Assembly: GCF_014699005.1 (NCBI RefSeq)
Contig: NZ_JACWZY010000018.1
Location: forward strand, 104,712 to 168,711
Direction: 5' to 3'
Length of the DNA: 64,000 bases
Source of the DNA: Spirosoma profusum
Lineage (GTDB): Bacteria > Bacteroidota > Bacteroidia > Cytophagales > Spirosomataceae
The notes beneath the pieces were generated by a model, which had not been told where the DNA came from, did no database searches, and worked only from the letters and a program-made list of their open reading frames with translations. Position numbers and translations under genes: made by a program. Positions 34,001 through 42,696 of the stretch are shown one piece after another; positions within the stretch are counted from its first letter, which is position 1, and each line of letters starts with the position of its first letter.

Positions 34001-34603
34001 TTCAACGGCGTTATTTAATACGTAGCAATCGAGATCGCCATCGCGGTCATAGTCGAAGAAAGCGGCTTGGGTGTTCATGCCGCTATCGTCCAAGCCGTAT
34101 TCGGCAGCCATTTCGCGAAATGTTGGGTTGCCTCCAACTTGTTTTGATACGTTGATAAACAGAAGATTATGACGTATTGCGTGGCTTGTGTCGCGTCCGG
34201 CTACGCTTACGTACACATCCGGCCAGCCATCCTGATTTACATCGGCCACGCATACGCCTGTACACCACGCTTTGGTTGTGACGCCCGCTTGTTTGGTTAC
34301 GTCTTCGAAACTGAATTTGCCCTTGTTGAGGTATAATTTGCTCGTAACGTTGTTACCGGCGAAAAAGATATCCTGAAGTCCGTCGCGGTTGAAATCACCG
34401 ACTCCGACGCCCGCGCCGTTGTACATGGGGTCGTATGTATTGGCGTTTAACGTATCGTTTTCGAACGGCTGCATCTGGTTATTAAATGTAACTCCTGATA
34501 CGTCGGAACGAACCTGCGTAAACAACGCATCGGAGGAAGATTCCTTCGTACAAGCCTGTGAACCAATTAGGAAACTACCTAATAAAACCAAACGATACAG
34601 CAT
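31079..34603 (-). CDS. FG-GAP repeat / ASPIC-UnbV (CRTAC1-like) lipoprotein
   Basis: A 1,174-residue exported protein with a lipobox near the N-terminus (LGSFLIGSQAC). It contains two sets of FG-GAP calcium-binding beta-propeller repeats (DFNRDGLQDIFFAG, DYDRDGDLDCYVLNN, DADGNGLDDVFVGA, DFDGDGDLDLF) separated by an ASPIC/UnbV domain near IRPDKPITSHFLRLHLPADA. Such proteins accompany SusC/SusD pairs and are thought to bind polymers at the cell surface. It is divergent from the sigma factor of the uptake locus. An inverted repeat (33857-33917) is inserted in frame and adds roughly twenty residues between two blades (VKEHFQRANRRAGSLFE). Confidence 0.88.
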   Translation of the reverse strand: MLYRLVLLGSFLIGSQACTKESSSDALFTQVRSDVSGVTFNNQMQPFENDTLNANTYDPMYNGAGVGVGDFNRDGLQDIFFAGNNVTSKLYLNKGKFSFEDVTKQAGVTTKAWCTGVCVADVNQDGWPDVYVSVAGRDTSHAIRHNLLFINVSKQVGGNPTFREMAAEYGLDDSGMNTQAAFFDYDRDGDLDCYVLNNAVERTGRNTIRPKRLHGEGLSTDRLYRNMTVERVKEHFQRANRRAGSLFENISREAGILAEGYGLGLTIADINQDGWLDVYCANDFLSNDVAYINNGRKSGNATFTDQSSAYFKHTSYNSMGVDIQDINNDTRPDVIVVDMLPESNARQKMMLIKTNWEFFHLARQQGYQDEYVRNTLQLNQGNGPNKQPVFSEIGQLADVFRTDWSWAPLLADFDNDGFKDLFVTNGYRRDITNLDYVAYLNNQAASFGTAHTAGSRQQTLAELYKLPTIQLHNYLFRNKGDLTFEDKSEEWGFGELNYSNGAAYADLDNDGDLDLVINNMDSEAGLYRNETIRPDKPITSHFLRLHLPADAHGLGATVQIKTLDGQIQSVQVHPIRGYASSVEPFVHVGLGKHVSATISIRWADGTYQELGQISTDRLHKVAYKPTATFPPTQPIEPSLFSTVDASTIGLTFRHQEAPLNDFERTPLLHQVYGKNSPSLAIADADGNGLDDVFVGADAGQVRSLFLQMKPGHFVEQKQGANDLEDMGSLFFDADGDGDQDLYVVSGGSRLPDSSAIYQDRLYLNDGRGKLTRAQGVLPPTTSSGSCLVAADFDGDGDLDLFRAGRVKVGQYPLAPASYLLRNDGNKTTGPRFTDVTNQSAPGLQRIGMVCAALWTDFDNDNDPDLLVAGEFMPITLFTNDKGRLTPLTLKTPDGQGTSGLWNSVTGRDFDLDGDIDYIVGNLGQNTRYHVSPEEPLRLYAKDFDGNGQLDPILTHYLQGEQHIAPIRDVLNDQMPTFARKRFTSFQQFANSSFANAFNDKDLDGAVTLTANELRSCYVENRGKAGFVVRPLPTMAQISPVFGVQPGDFNGDGLPDVLLVGNSYASETYSGWYDAGRGCLLLGDGRGSFRTVPPDVAGIHADGDAKALAMLSTGTECWYVVSNNNGPIQLIKPTKPVKPQPAKPGETYRLIKHPDGRTERREFYYGSGYLSQSSR
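33857..33917. repeat. inverted repeat, family 1 (copy f), in frame inside a coding sequence
   Basis: Bases 33857-33878 and 33879-33900 form a perfect 44-base palindrome (left arm begins ATTTTCAAAGAGCGAACCGG), followed by CTCTTTCACTCTTTC as in the intergenic copies. It is translated, without a shift, within the FG-GAP protein. Confidence 0.85.
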
Positions 34604-34771
34604 AGGAAAGCGTGCAAAACAGAGCTATCTACATAAGCGAAAATAGATGGTTTCTATCCCTCTAAAATAGCAGTATAGAAAGATGAAGTAGTAAAAATAC
34701 GATAGATATTGGGGCCTAATCTGAGTAGAAATCCGTAATTTTAACAACAATTTTGTTTCGAGCCTACTTTC

Positions 34772-35365
34772 GTGAATAGCCCGTTTCTTTATCATCAGGC
34801 GACAGATGGTCAAATCTGGGACGATTTTCTGCACGGCAGCAAGGCCGCGTACTCGTTCATGTACGAAAAATACGCGCCGGTGCTCTATAACTACGGCTAT
34901 AAAATTGCCCAAAATCGTCAGGTGGTAGAAGACTGTATTCAGGATCTGTTTTTGACTATTCTGGAAAGCCGGGAACGCCTGGGACGTACTGATTCGATTA
35001 AATTCTACCTGATGCGCTCGCTCCGGCGCGATATCGTGCGCAAACTCACCAGCGGACAACGCTTCAACGGCGACCTCGATACGTTGGATTTCACCATCGA
35101 ATTTTACTACGAGCCGACCTGGCTCGATGCTCAGATTTCGGAAGAGCAGTCTACGTTGTTACTCCGCGAACTGAACAGTTTGCCCGCTCGTCAGAAAGAA
35201 GCCCTGTTCCTGAAATACTTCGATAACCTTAGCTACGAACAAATTGCCGGGGTGATGGGTATTGAGCAAACGTCGGCCTACAAAATTATCTACAAAGCCA
35301 TTGCCTCGCTGCAAAAACGAATGCCGATACACATCGTTTTGCTCTTTTTGGCGCTGATTCGGTAA
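34772..35365 (+). CDS. ECF-type RNA polymerase sigma factor
   Basis: A 197-residue sigma-70 family protein with region 2 (FMYEKYAPVLYNYGYKIAQN, then VEDCIQDLFLTILESRERLG) and region 4 with a helix-turn-helix (LPARQKEALFLKYFDNLSYE, then IAGVMGIEQTSAYKIIYKA). The start is a GTG. A FecR-type anti-sigma gene and a SusC/SusD pair follow, the standard arrangement in which the TonB-dependent receptor signals through FecR to release this sigma factor and induce the uptake genes. A decayed gene fragment and a short inverted repeat lie between it and fecR. Confidence 0.93.
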   Translation: MNSPFLYHQATDGQIWDDFLHGSKAAYSFMYEKYAPVLYNYGYKIAQNRQVVEDCIQDLFLTILESRERLGRTDSIKFYLMRSLRRDIVRKLTSGQRFNGDLDTLDFTIEFYYEPTWLDAQISEEQSTLLLRELNSLPARQKEALFLKYFDNLSYEQIAGVMGIEQTSAYKIIYKAIASLQKRMPIHIVLLFLALIR

Positions 35366-35372
35366 GAAGCGA

Positions 35373-35417
35373 TTACCACCCCAACCCCTCTTAAAACAGG
35401 AGGGGTTGGGGTGGTAA
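35373..35417. repeat. perfect 18-base inverted repeat after the sigma factor gene
   Basis: TTACCACCCCAACCCCTC (35373-35390) and its exact reverse complement (35400-35417) flank a 9-base loop, 7 bases after the sigma factor stop codon. It would form a very stable hairpin. A short T-tract is absent, so termination is possible but not certain. Confidence 0.8.
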
Positions 35418-35451
35418 AACGCAAAACACACGGAACACGAAATCAAAAAAC

Positions 35452-35766
35452 TGGAATCACTATAAAATTAGCGCTGACGGAATCAACTGGCCAGTCGGTT
35501 TAGGTACGCTCATTCCCGACCAGTTGGGCGGACCTTTTCTGCTTTCTCTGTCCGATGGGCGATTGGTAGTATCGTCGAATAGTAGCCATATTTCGGTGAG
35601 CAGCAATTACGGCCAATCGTGGCAGCGCGTGGCCGATGCCTGGCCTAAATCGCTCGGAGTAGTTTGTATCAATCCGCGCCGTATCAAATCATCGCCATCA
35701 ATTCAGTGGAACGTACCGCTGGTGGGCATAACGTTCAAATTCGGTTTGGGTAATTTAATGCGGTGA
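35452..35766 (+). pseudogene. C-terminal remnant of a secreted BNR-repeat (sialidase-like) protein
   Basis: One frame stays open from 35452 (WNHYKISADGINWPVGLGTL, then DGRLVVSSNSSHISVSSNYG, then QSWQRVADAWPKSL) to the stop at 35766. It shows the alternating SxDxGxxW pattern of bacterial neuraminidase-type repeats but has no start codon, signal peptide or upstream domains. It lies between the sigma factor's hairpin and fecR, where such a gene would normally not sit, so I read it as a decayed fragment. It is too short for a firm family call. Confidence 0.45.
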
Positions 35767-35879
35767 GAGAGAAATGAACGTAGCACTCATTCGATAATAT
35801 TTTGCAAAAAAACGTCATGAGCGAGGGATAATCTGTATCCAATCACTCTTTGCCTTGTAATTCAGCTTGCTTTCTTACT

Positions 35880-36944
35880 ATGAATCCATCCCATCAGCCT
35901 GATTATAGTACGTACTCACTCCCTGATTTTGTGCTGGACGAGTCGTTTCGACGCTGGGTGCTACTGCCTGACGAAGAAATTATGTCGTTCTGGCATAGTT
36001 ACATGCTTCGGCACCCTGAACAGCAGACGGTTATAAATGAAGCCAGTGCTATTCTGCTCCACTTGCGGGTGCGTTACGACGATTTGACCAACGCCAGTCG
36101 GGAACGTATCTGGCAGGTGCTGGATACAGCTTATGAACAACAGGAACGTAGTACGTCAACTGAATCGATAAGGCCATTCCGGCAACGGTTTTTTGGCTCT
36201 CCGTTACGTAGTTGGCAGGTTGCGGCTTCGTTGGCGGGGCTATTGCTGCTGGCCGCTGGCGGCTGGGTATGGAGTCGTTATGGGAGCCAGCAGGAAGTGC
36301 ATACTCAATACGGCGAGCAATTGACAGTGACTTTACCCGATGGCTCGTCGGTACGGCTTAATGGAAACTCAATACTGATGTATTCAGGCAAGTGGGAGGC
36401 AGAGGATAATCGGGAGGTTTGGCTCGAAGGAGAAGCGTTTTTCAACGTAACGAAAAAAATGACGACTACAGGGCGGCTAAAATTCGTAACGCACACGCCC
36501 AATCTGGACATCTCCGTATTGGGTACGCAGTTTAACGTGAACACGCGCCGAGGCAATACGTTAGTTGTGCTGGCCGAGGGGAAAGTGCAGCTATCGAAAC
36601 CTAATGATCAGAATGCCAGTGTAGTACTGATGAAACCCGGTGATCTGGCAACAGCGCAGGCTGGTATCGAGCAGGTGGCTATTCGGCAAGCAAAACCCCA
36701 GCTGCACACGGCCTGGACAAAAAATCAGTTCGCTTTCGAGAATACATCTTTGCGCGAGATTGCCCAGCAACTGAATGATACGTGGGGTGTCAATCTGATT
36801 TTTGAAGATAGTGCCCTGGCCGAACGACGCTTTACCGGCAATTTATCGAGTCAGGATTTAGAGACATTGATAACGACACTGGCCACGACGTTCGACGTGG
36901 AGGCCGACCGGAAAGGGAGCCAGATTTACCTGCGTCATCCCTGA
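35880..36944 (+). CDS. FecR-family anti-sigma factor
   Basis: A 354-residue inner-membrane regulator: a cytoplasmic N-terminal segment that binds the sigma factor, one membrane helix (WQVAASLAGLLLLAAGGWVW), a FecR domain (VTLPDGSSVRLNGNSILMYS, then WLEGEAFFNVTKK) and a C-terminal DUF4974/STN-like domain that touches the SusC plug (SLREIAQQLNDTWGVNLIF). It transmits the receptor signal to the sigma factor at 34772. The frame opens upstream at a TTG (35850) but the ATG at 35880 starts the conserved protein. Confidence 0.92.
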   Translation: MNPSHQPDYSTYSLPDFVLDESFRRWVLLPDEEIMSFWHSYMLRHPEQQTVINEASAILLHLRVRYDDLTNASRERIWQVLDTAYEQQERSTSTESIRPFRQRFFGSPLRSWQVAASLAGLLLLAAGGWVWSRYGSQQEVHTQYGEQLTVTLPDGSSVRLNGNSILMYSGKWEAEDNREVWLEGEAFFNVTKKMTTTGRLKFVTHTPNLDISVLGTQFNVNTRRGNTLVVLAEGKVQLSKPNDQNASVVLMKPGDLATAQAGIEQVAIRQAKPQLHTAWTKNQFAFENTSLREIAQQLNDTWGVNLIFEDSALAERRFTGNLSSQDLETLITTLATTFDVEADRKGSQIYLRHP

Positions 36945-36991
36945 ATTGTTGCAAAACCTGTGATAAAACTACTTTTTAACTCTTACCCGGA

Positions 36992-39900
36992 ATGAAAAAA
37001 ATCTCCTTTACGCTTTCGATCTGGCTAGCAGGAACGGCGCTGTTTAGTTTGCCGCATACCTCGGCTGCTCAGTTGTTGACCCGGGCGCAGATTAAGAAAG
37101 AGCAGACTCGGCTGGAAAATCGGCCGACGAAGGCCCGCTCGCTTAAAAAAGTGCTGAACGAACTGGAGCGACAGTACAAAGTCAGTTTCGCTTATGAAGA
37201 ATCGCTGGTGGCGGGGCGGCTGACCGAAACGGAACCAGACGGCGTCAATCTGGAACAGGCACTGACTAATCTGTTGACGGAACAGGGATTACGTTACCGG
37301 AAAATTAAAGACAATCTCTACGTTATTCAGACTGTCCCAAAGCCCGAACCGGTCACGACGAGTTCTCCGGTCGTATCCGACGAAAGCCCGTCGAGTAGCG
37401 TTAGTGAAGAAGTGGTTGACCGACGAATAACAGGTCAGGTAACCGACGAAAAAGGTGCTGCTTTGCCCGGTGCGAACGTCATTGAGAAAGGTACTAACAA
37501 TGGCACGACAACGGACGCCAGCGGAAATTTTGCTTTAAACGTAAGTGATGCCGCCACTACGTTGACCATTTCGAGTGTCGGATTCATCCGGCAGGACGTA
37601 ACGATTGGCAATCAATCAACCATTAACGTACAGCTATTGGCCGACGACCGCACGCTCGATGAGGTTGTTGTGGTATCGTATGGTACGGTGAAAAAGTCGA
37701 ACCTGACCGAAGCTGTGAGTATTGTGAATGTGGCCGATGCCAAAAAAGTGCAGGCAGCCTCCGTTGTCGACCAGATTCAGGGCCGGGCGGCTGGCGTTAC
37801 AGTGGCTTCGACGGGTGGACAGCCCGGTGCTACGGCGAGTATTAAAATTCGGGGTTCGAGTACGTTCGGCTCCAATCAGGACCCGATTTATATCATCGAT
37901 GGCGTGATTATCGGTAGTGCGGCCGCCGATTTCAATCCCAATGATATTGAGAGTATTACGGTGTTGAAAGATGCGGCAGCCACCGCTCTATACGGTTCAC
38001 GCGGGATGAACGGCGCTATCGTGATCACGACCAAACGCGGGAAAGCGGGTAAACCGACTATCGAGTACAGTGGGTATTATGGTGTACAGAACATTGTCAA
38101 ACGACTGCCTCTTGCCACTCGTGAGCAATACATTAAAACCTGGACGGCTGCTTATCAGAATGGCAAACTTCCCGTGCCAGATTTTGGTAAAGGCGGCTAC
38201 AATACTGATTGGCAGGAAGAACTGATAAAACCGGGCGCTATTACCGATCATAACCTGAGCATATCGGGCGGAATGGAAAATGGCGTCAATAAGTCGAACT
38301 ACCGCGTATCGGCAGGCTACTTTAATCAGGATGGTACTATTGTTGGGCCGAACTACAAACGGTATTCGATGCGGGTCAATACGGGGGCTACACGGGGCAA
38401 GTTCAGCATCGGTCAATCTCTCTATCTGGCGTATATCGACAGTCGGAATGTGATCGGGCAGCCGTTCGATAACGTAATACGGATGCCACCCACCGTACCC
38501 GTATATGACCCCGCCAACCTGAGTGGGTATGGGTTCGGGAACGACAACAATGCTACGTTCGGCACGAACCCAATCGGGCAACAACTGAAAGACGACTTTA
38601 CGTCGAATAGTTATAAGTTGCTGGGCAACGTATTTGCTGAGTACGCCATTCTGCCCTGGTTAACGTATCGCCTGAGTGTCGGGCTCGACTTTTTCCACTA
38701 TCAGAATCGCTTTTTTAGCCGACCAGGAGCATTGAGCTATAACAGCCCGAATACGCCCTACGCCATTCTGGATAACACGAACGGACGATACTTCAATACG
38801 TTGGTTGAGAACACACTCAATTTCAATAAAGCTTTTGGTAAACACCAGATCAGCGCTTTACTCGGCTACACGCGGCAACGCGACGACCAGAATGAAGTGT
38901 TTGCGCATACCGAAGGGATTGTCGGTGATTTTTATCAGCAGGGTGCCGGTACGTCGAACCCAAGAACAGACGGTTTCTCCCGGATTCAGGGGCTGGTTTC
39001 GTATCTGGGTCGGGTGAATTATACATTCGATGACAAATACAACATCCAGGCAAACCTGCGCCGTGATGCGTCGTCGAACTTCCCGAAAAGCAATCAGGTC
39101 GCTTATTTCCCATCGGTATCGGCTGCCTGGACTATCAGTCGGGAAAATTTCATGAAAAACCTGCCCGCCGTTAGTGATTTGAAACTGCGGGCTAGTTACG
39201 GTTCAGTTGGTAATCAGGCCATTGCTCCGTATTCGCTCGATCCGACCATTCAGCCCAACCTCAACTACGTACTGGGTGGGGGCAACACGATTGTGGCGGG
39301 TGCGGCTAACCGTCAGTTGCAGAATTCGAACCTGAAGTGGGAAAGCAAAACCACCACGGATATCGGTCTTGACGCTAATTTCTTCAATGGGAAACTGCAA
39401 CTGTCGGCCGATTATTTTTACTCGTTGTCGAAAAACCTGCTGCTACGTGTTCCCATTCCGATTTCGGCTGGTAATCAGGGCGATAACCCATTCGATAACC
39501 TTGGTAAGATCGAGAACAAAGGAATTGAGTTGAGCGTAACGTATCAGGATAAGAAAGGTGATTTCCGCTACAGCATCAACGGCCAGATTACCAGCATCAA
39601 AAACAAGGCGCTGCAACTGGTGCCTACGAATGGCAACCAGCCGCTGTATGGTTACGGGCAGATTACCCGTACGGAAGTCGGCAGTTCCATTGGCTCGTTC
39701 TACGTGCTACGTCAGGCCGGTATTTTCCAGTCGCAGGCCGAAATTGATGCCGCTCCTAAGCAACCGAACGTAACACCGGGCGATGTTCGCTACGTTGATA
39801 CGAATGGCGATGGCCAGATTAACAACGACGACCGACAAATTGTGGGAACGCCTTTCCCGACGCTGGAGTATGGCTCTAATATTTCGCTGGGTTACAAGAA

Positions 39901-40378
39901 CTTCGAGTTTACAATGTTCTTTCAGGGCGTATCGGGAAACCTGCTTTTCAACCGTAGCCGCAACTGGACCGATCGCTTCGATGACGTGCAGAACATTCGT
40001 TCGGACGTAACGTACTGGACCGGTCCGAACACCTCGACCACCACGCCGAAACCCATTAAAGGTGACCCGACACTCAATCCGGCATTTAACACCGACCGTT
40101 GGGTTGAAAGTGGTGCGTATGGTCGAATTCGTACCATGCAGATTGCCTATAATTTTCAGACTACGATGTTAAGTCGGCTCAAAATGAATTCGGGGCGAGT
40201 GTATGTGAACGCGCAGAATCTGCTGACTATCAGTAACTATACAGGCTACGATCCGGACGTAATTGGTGATGTGGGAGCTGGCGGGCAGAACAGCAGCAAC
40301 TATTTTGGACGTGGTATTGACCAGGGTAACTATCCGGTGGCGCGTGTCATCAGCGTTGGTTTACAGCTGAGTTTCTAA
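36992..40378 (+). CDS. SusC/RagA TonB-dependent outer-membrane transporter
   Basis: A 1,128-residue outer-membrane protein: signal peptide, an N-terminal STN signalling domain (SLKKVLNELERQYKVSFAYE), a carboxypeptidase-regulatory-like domain (ITGQVTDEKGAALPGANVIE), a TonB box (LDEVVVVSYG), the plug with the GSRGMNGAIVITTKRG motif, then the 22-strand barrel ending in the aromatic LSF. With SusD it imports oligosaccharides or peptides too large for porins. The STN domain fits control through the neighbouring FecR and sigma factor. No catabolic enzymes are adjacent except the FG-GAP protein, so the substrate is unknown. Confidence 0.95.
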   Translation: MKKISFTLSIWLAGTALFSLPHTSAAQLLTRAQIKKEQTRLENRPTKARSLKKVLNELERQYKVSFAYEESLVAGRLTETEPDGVNLEQALTNLLTEQGLRYRKIKDNLYVIQTVPKPEPVTTSSPVVSDESPSSSVSEEVVDRRITGQVTDEKGAALPGANVIEKGTNNGTTTDASGNFALNVSDAATTLTISSVGFIRQDVTIGNQSTINVQLLADDRTLDEVVVVSYGTVKKSNLTEAVSIVNVADAKKVQAASVVDQIQGRAAGVTVASTGGQPGATASIKIRGSSTFGSNQDPIYIIDGVIIGSAAADFNPNDIESITVLKDAAATALYGSRGMNGAIVITTKRGKAGKPTIEYSGYYGVQNIVKRLPLATREQYIKTWTAAYQNGKLPVPDFGKGGYNTDWQEELIKPGAITDHNLSISGGMENGVNKSNYRVSAGYFNQDGTIVGPNYKRYSMRVNTGATRGKFSIGQSLYLAYIDSRNVIGQPFDNVIRMPPTVPVYDPANLSGYGFGNDNNATFGTNPIGQQLKDDFTSNSYKLLGNVFAEYAILPWLTYRLSVGLDFFHYQNRFFSRPGALSYNSPNTPYAILDNTNGRYFNTLVENTLNFNKAFGKHQISALLGYTRQRDDQNEVFAHTEGIVGDFYQQGAGTSNPRTDGFSRIQGLVSYLGRVNYTFDDKYNIQANLRRDASSNFPKSNQVAYFPSVSAAWTISRENFMKNLPAVSDLKLRASYGSVGNQAIAPYSLDPTIQPNLNYVLGGGNTIVAGAANRQLQNSNLKWESKTTTDIGLDANFFNGKLQLSADYFYSLSKNLLLRVPIPISAGNQGDNPFDNLGKIENKGIELSVTYQDKKGDFRYSINGQITSIKNKALQLVPTNGNQPLYGYGQITRTEVGSSIGSFYVLRQAGIFQSQAEIDAAPKQPNVTPGDVRYVDTNGDGQINNDDRQIVGTPFPTLEYGSNISLGYKNFEFTMFFQGVSGNLLFNRSRNWTDRFDDVQNIRSDVTYWTGPNTSTTTPKPIKGDPTLNPAFNTDRWVESGAYGRIRTMQIAYNFQTTMLSRLKMNSGRVYVNAQNLLTISNYTGYDPDVIGDVGAGGQNSSNYFGRGIDQGNYPVARVISVGLQLSF

Positions 40379-40423
40379 CGATTCATGACTTCTTTCGACA
40401 ATTTGTCTAAAAACATAAAAAAT

Positions 40424-41962
40424 ATGAATACGAAAACACTGGTGCTGACGGCCATTCTGAGTGGGGGAATCCTGTTCAGTTGCAGCGAGAGTAAACTGCT
40501 CGACCAGGTTAACCCAAACCAGGCATCAACGTCTACTTTCTGGAAAACTTCAGACGACGCCATTAAAGGGTTAAATGCTGCCTATAGCGGCATGCAGGAC
40601 CGCCGATTCTCCCTCTGGACTATTTTCCTGACCGATATGAGTTCCGACGAAGGGTATAGTCAAAGTCCATGGACTGATTTGGGTAACCTGAGCAAGTTCA
40701 TTGTAACGGACTACAACATAGCAATGAACCGGGAATCGTTTGAAGCAGCGTATCAGGGAATTTATCGGTGCCATCAGGTGCTGGAGAACGTACCGAATAT
40801 CAAAATGGATGCTACGTTGCAAAAGCGAATCCTGGCCGAAGCCAAACTGATTCGGGCATACTTCTATTACAGCATGGCCAACATCTGGGGCAACGTACCG
40901 TTGGTGCTCAACTCGCAGACACTTGGCGACCGGCCTAAACAGGCTACACAAGCCGAAGTCTTTGGGCAGGTAATTAAAGATTGTCAGGAAGCGGCTGCCG
41001 ATTTGCCCGAAAGCTATTCAGGACTTGATATAGGACGTTTGCATAAGTACAGCGCAATTGCCTTACTGGGTAAAACGTACATGCAGCAACGGAAATGGGC
41101 GGAAGCGGCTGCTGCATTTAAGCAAATCATCGACAAAACACCCACGCTGTTCGACTTGATGCCCGATTTTAAAGATAACTTCACCACTGATTTCGAGAAC
41201 AATAAAGAATCGTTGTTCGAAATTCAGTACTACGATGAAAACCGGTCGGGCTTTCCCAGTTACGACGTAGCAGGCGGCTCTGAATCGTCGGAGCGGGCGC
41301 AGTTTTTTGGTTTACGCGTGATCGGCTGGTGTGATGGCCAACCCACAAAATGGCTCTATAATCAGTTCCTGAAAGAAAAAGACAAGGCTGGCAAAGTCGA
41401 TTACCGGCTGGATTATACCCTGTCGTACCTGAAAACGGATGCGCCTAATACGTTATATTACGGCAAAACCTGGGCAGACTATGGCTTTACCGCCGACGAC
41501 CGCTTCTGGAAAAAATACACGAACTACTGGAAACCTACCGACAGTTATTTTTCAGGCATTAATAACCGCGTGATTCGTCTGGCCGACGTATATCTGCTCT
41601 ACGCCGAAGCCCTCAATGAGCTGGGTCAGACGGCGCAGGCAATTCCGTTTGCCAATAAAGTGCGGGCGCGGGTCAACATGAAAGATCTGGCTCTGACGAT
41701 GACGCAAACCGATTTTCGATTGCAACTTCGTCAGGAGCGGGTACTGGAGTTGGCGGGCGAAACGCAGCGGTTTTGGGACATGAAACGCTACGGTATTCTG
41801 GATGCGAGTCTGGCCGGTCCTGACGCCGGTAAGAAACCCGCTAACGTATCGGATTTCGATACTGATTTTACTACGTTCCAGAAAGGGAAAAGCGAATTTT
41901 ACCCGCTACCGCTCTACGAAACGGATGCAAACCCGAACTTGAAACAAAACCCAGGTTGGTAA
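40424..41962 (+). CDS. SusD/RagB outer-membrane lipoprotein
   Basis: A 512-residue surface lipoprotein that forms the lid of the SusC channel. It has a lipobox (ILSGGILFSC), TPR-like helices (IKGLNAAYSGMQDRRF, IYRCHQVLENVP, AKLIRAYFYYSMANIWGNV) and the C-terminal RagB block ending LPLYETDANPNLKQNPGW. The ATG at 40385 is open but I take 40424, because only there does the signal peptide begin at the N-terminus and because it is preceded by an A-rich stretch as usual in this phylum. A hairpin with T-run follows (41986-42016), so the operon ends here. Confidence 0.94.
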   Translation: MNTKTLVLTAILSGGILFSCSESKLLDQVNPNQASTSTFWKTSDDAIKGLNAAYSGMQDRRFSLWTIFLTDMSSDEGYSQSPWTDLGNLSKFIVTDYNIAMNRESFEAAYQGIYRCHQVLENVPNIKMDATLQKRILAEAKLIRAYFYYSMANIWGNVPLVLNSQTLGDRPKQATQAEVFGQVIKDCQEAAADLPESYSGLDIGRLHKYSAIALLGKTYMQQRKWAEAAAAFKQIIDKTPTLFDLMPDFKDNFTTDFENNKESLFEIQYYDENRSGFPSYDVAGGSESSERAQFFGLRVIGWCDGQPTKWLYNQFLKEKDKAGKVDYRLDYTLSYLKTDAPNTLYYGKTWADYGFTADDRFWKKYTNYWKPTDSYFSGINNRVIRLADVYLLYAEALNELGQTAQAIPFANKVRARVNMKDLALTMTQTDFRLQLRQERVLELAGETQRFWDMKRYGILDASLAGPDAGKKPANVSDFDTDFTTFQKGKSEFYPLPLYETDANPNLKQNPGW

Positions 41963-41985
41963 TAAAAAGAAGGCTAAAGGTGGAA

Positions 41986-42016
41986 AGCCGATTCTGTTTT
42001 GGAATCGGCTTTTTTG
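41986..42016 (+). terminator. rho-independent terminator after susD
   Basis: AGCCGATTC pairs with GAATCGGCT and is followed by TTTTTTG. It lies 24 bases after the SusD stop codon, on the plus strand. Confidence 0.85.
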
Positions 42017-42121
42017 TTCAACGTAGCACGGATGATCAGCCGCGCTACGTTCTAAACAAACCGCAAACTGATACGTTAAAGGAATGCTACGTAGCATTGA
42101 ATAACTTCTCGTTAAACGACT

Positions 42122-42625
42122 ATGGATAAAGCATTTGTGACTAATATAACTGTCCGTTTCACTGCGGTTTTTCTGGGATTACTCGTTCTGTACACACTGT
42201 TGAACCTATTGGCGTTCAAATCGTTGGCGAGTGATAATCAGCATCCGAAAGGACCCGAACCCGGTACGTATAAATCGTCGCGAATGACCTCCTGGCTAAC
42301 AGCAACGCCCTATGGTCCGGGCGATCCACGTAGAGGAAAGTATGGCCCTCAGGTAAGTTATGGTGTTGGTTCAATGCCTTTTAAAGGGCTCTTTGGCGAT
42401 TTGATTCTCCATCGCGACGGTACGTATACATTTACAGAAGACAAACACGGCGGCACCTGGAAATACATTCCGGAGAAAGATTCGGTTGCGTTTACGGGTT
42501 GGCTGGCTCCGTTCAAAACAGGATATAGTTATGAAGAAAACTGGATAACCATTTATACCGGCAAGGTGAAAATGCCCGACGGTGGTGAACTCAACATCAG
42601 TTACACAAAAAAGCGAGAGAAATAG
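42122..42625 (+). CDS. membrane-anchored protein of unknown function
   Basis: A 167-residue protein with one N-terminal membrane helix (VFLGLLVLYTLLNLLAF) and a beta-rich extracytoplasmic part (GLFGDLILHRDGTYTFTEDK, WKYIPEKDSVAFTGWLAPF). It resembles lipocalin-like or DUF-type cargo domains of Bacteroidota but I do not recognise a named family. No catalytic motif is evident. It stands alone between the SusD terminator and a perfect palindromic terminator. Confidence 0.65.
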   Translation: MDKAFVTNITVRFTAVFLGLLVLYTLLNLLAFKSLASDNQHPKGPEPGTYKSSRMTSWLTATPYGPGDPRRGKYGPQVSYGVGSMPFKGLFGDLILHRDGTYTFTEDKHGGTWKYIPEKDSVAFTGWLAPFKTGYSYEENWITIYTGKVKMPDGGELNISYTKKREK

Positions 42626-42638
42626 ATGAGTTTATAAA

Positions 42639-42682
42639 ACTTAAAAATCCCGTCTGATACGTATCAGACGGGATTTTTAAGT
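42639..42682. terminator. perfect 44-base palindrome, bidirectional terminator
   Basis: ACTTAAAAATCCCGTCTGAT begins the left arm; bases 42639-42660 and 42661-42682 are exact reverse complements, with A/T tails inside each arm that give T-runs in both directions. It separates two convergent genes. Confidence 0.9.
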
Positions 42683-42696
42683 GTATGTTACGTTCG

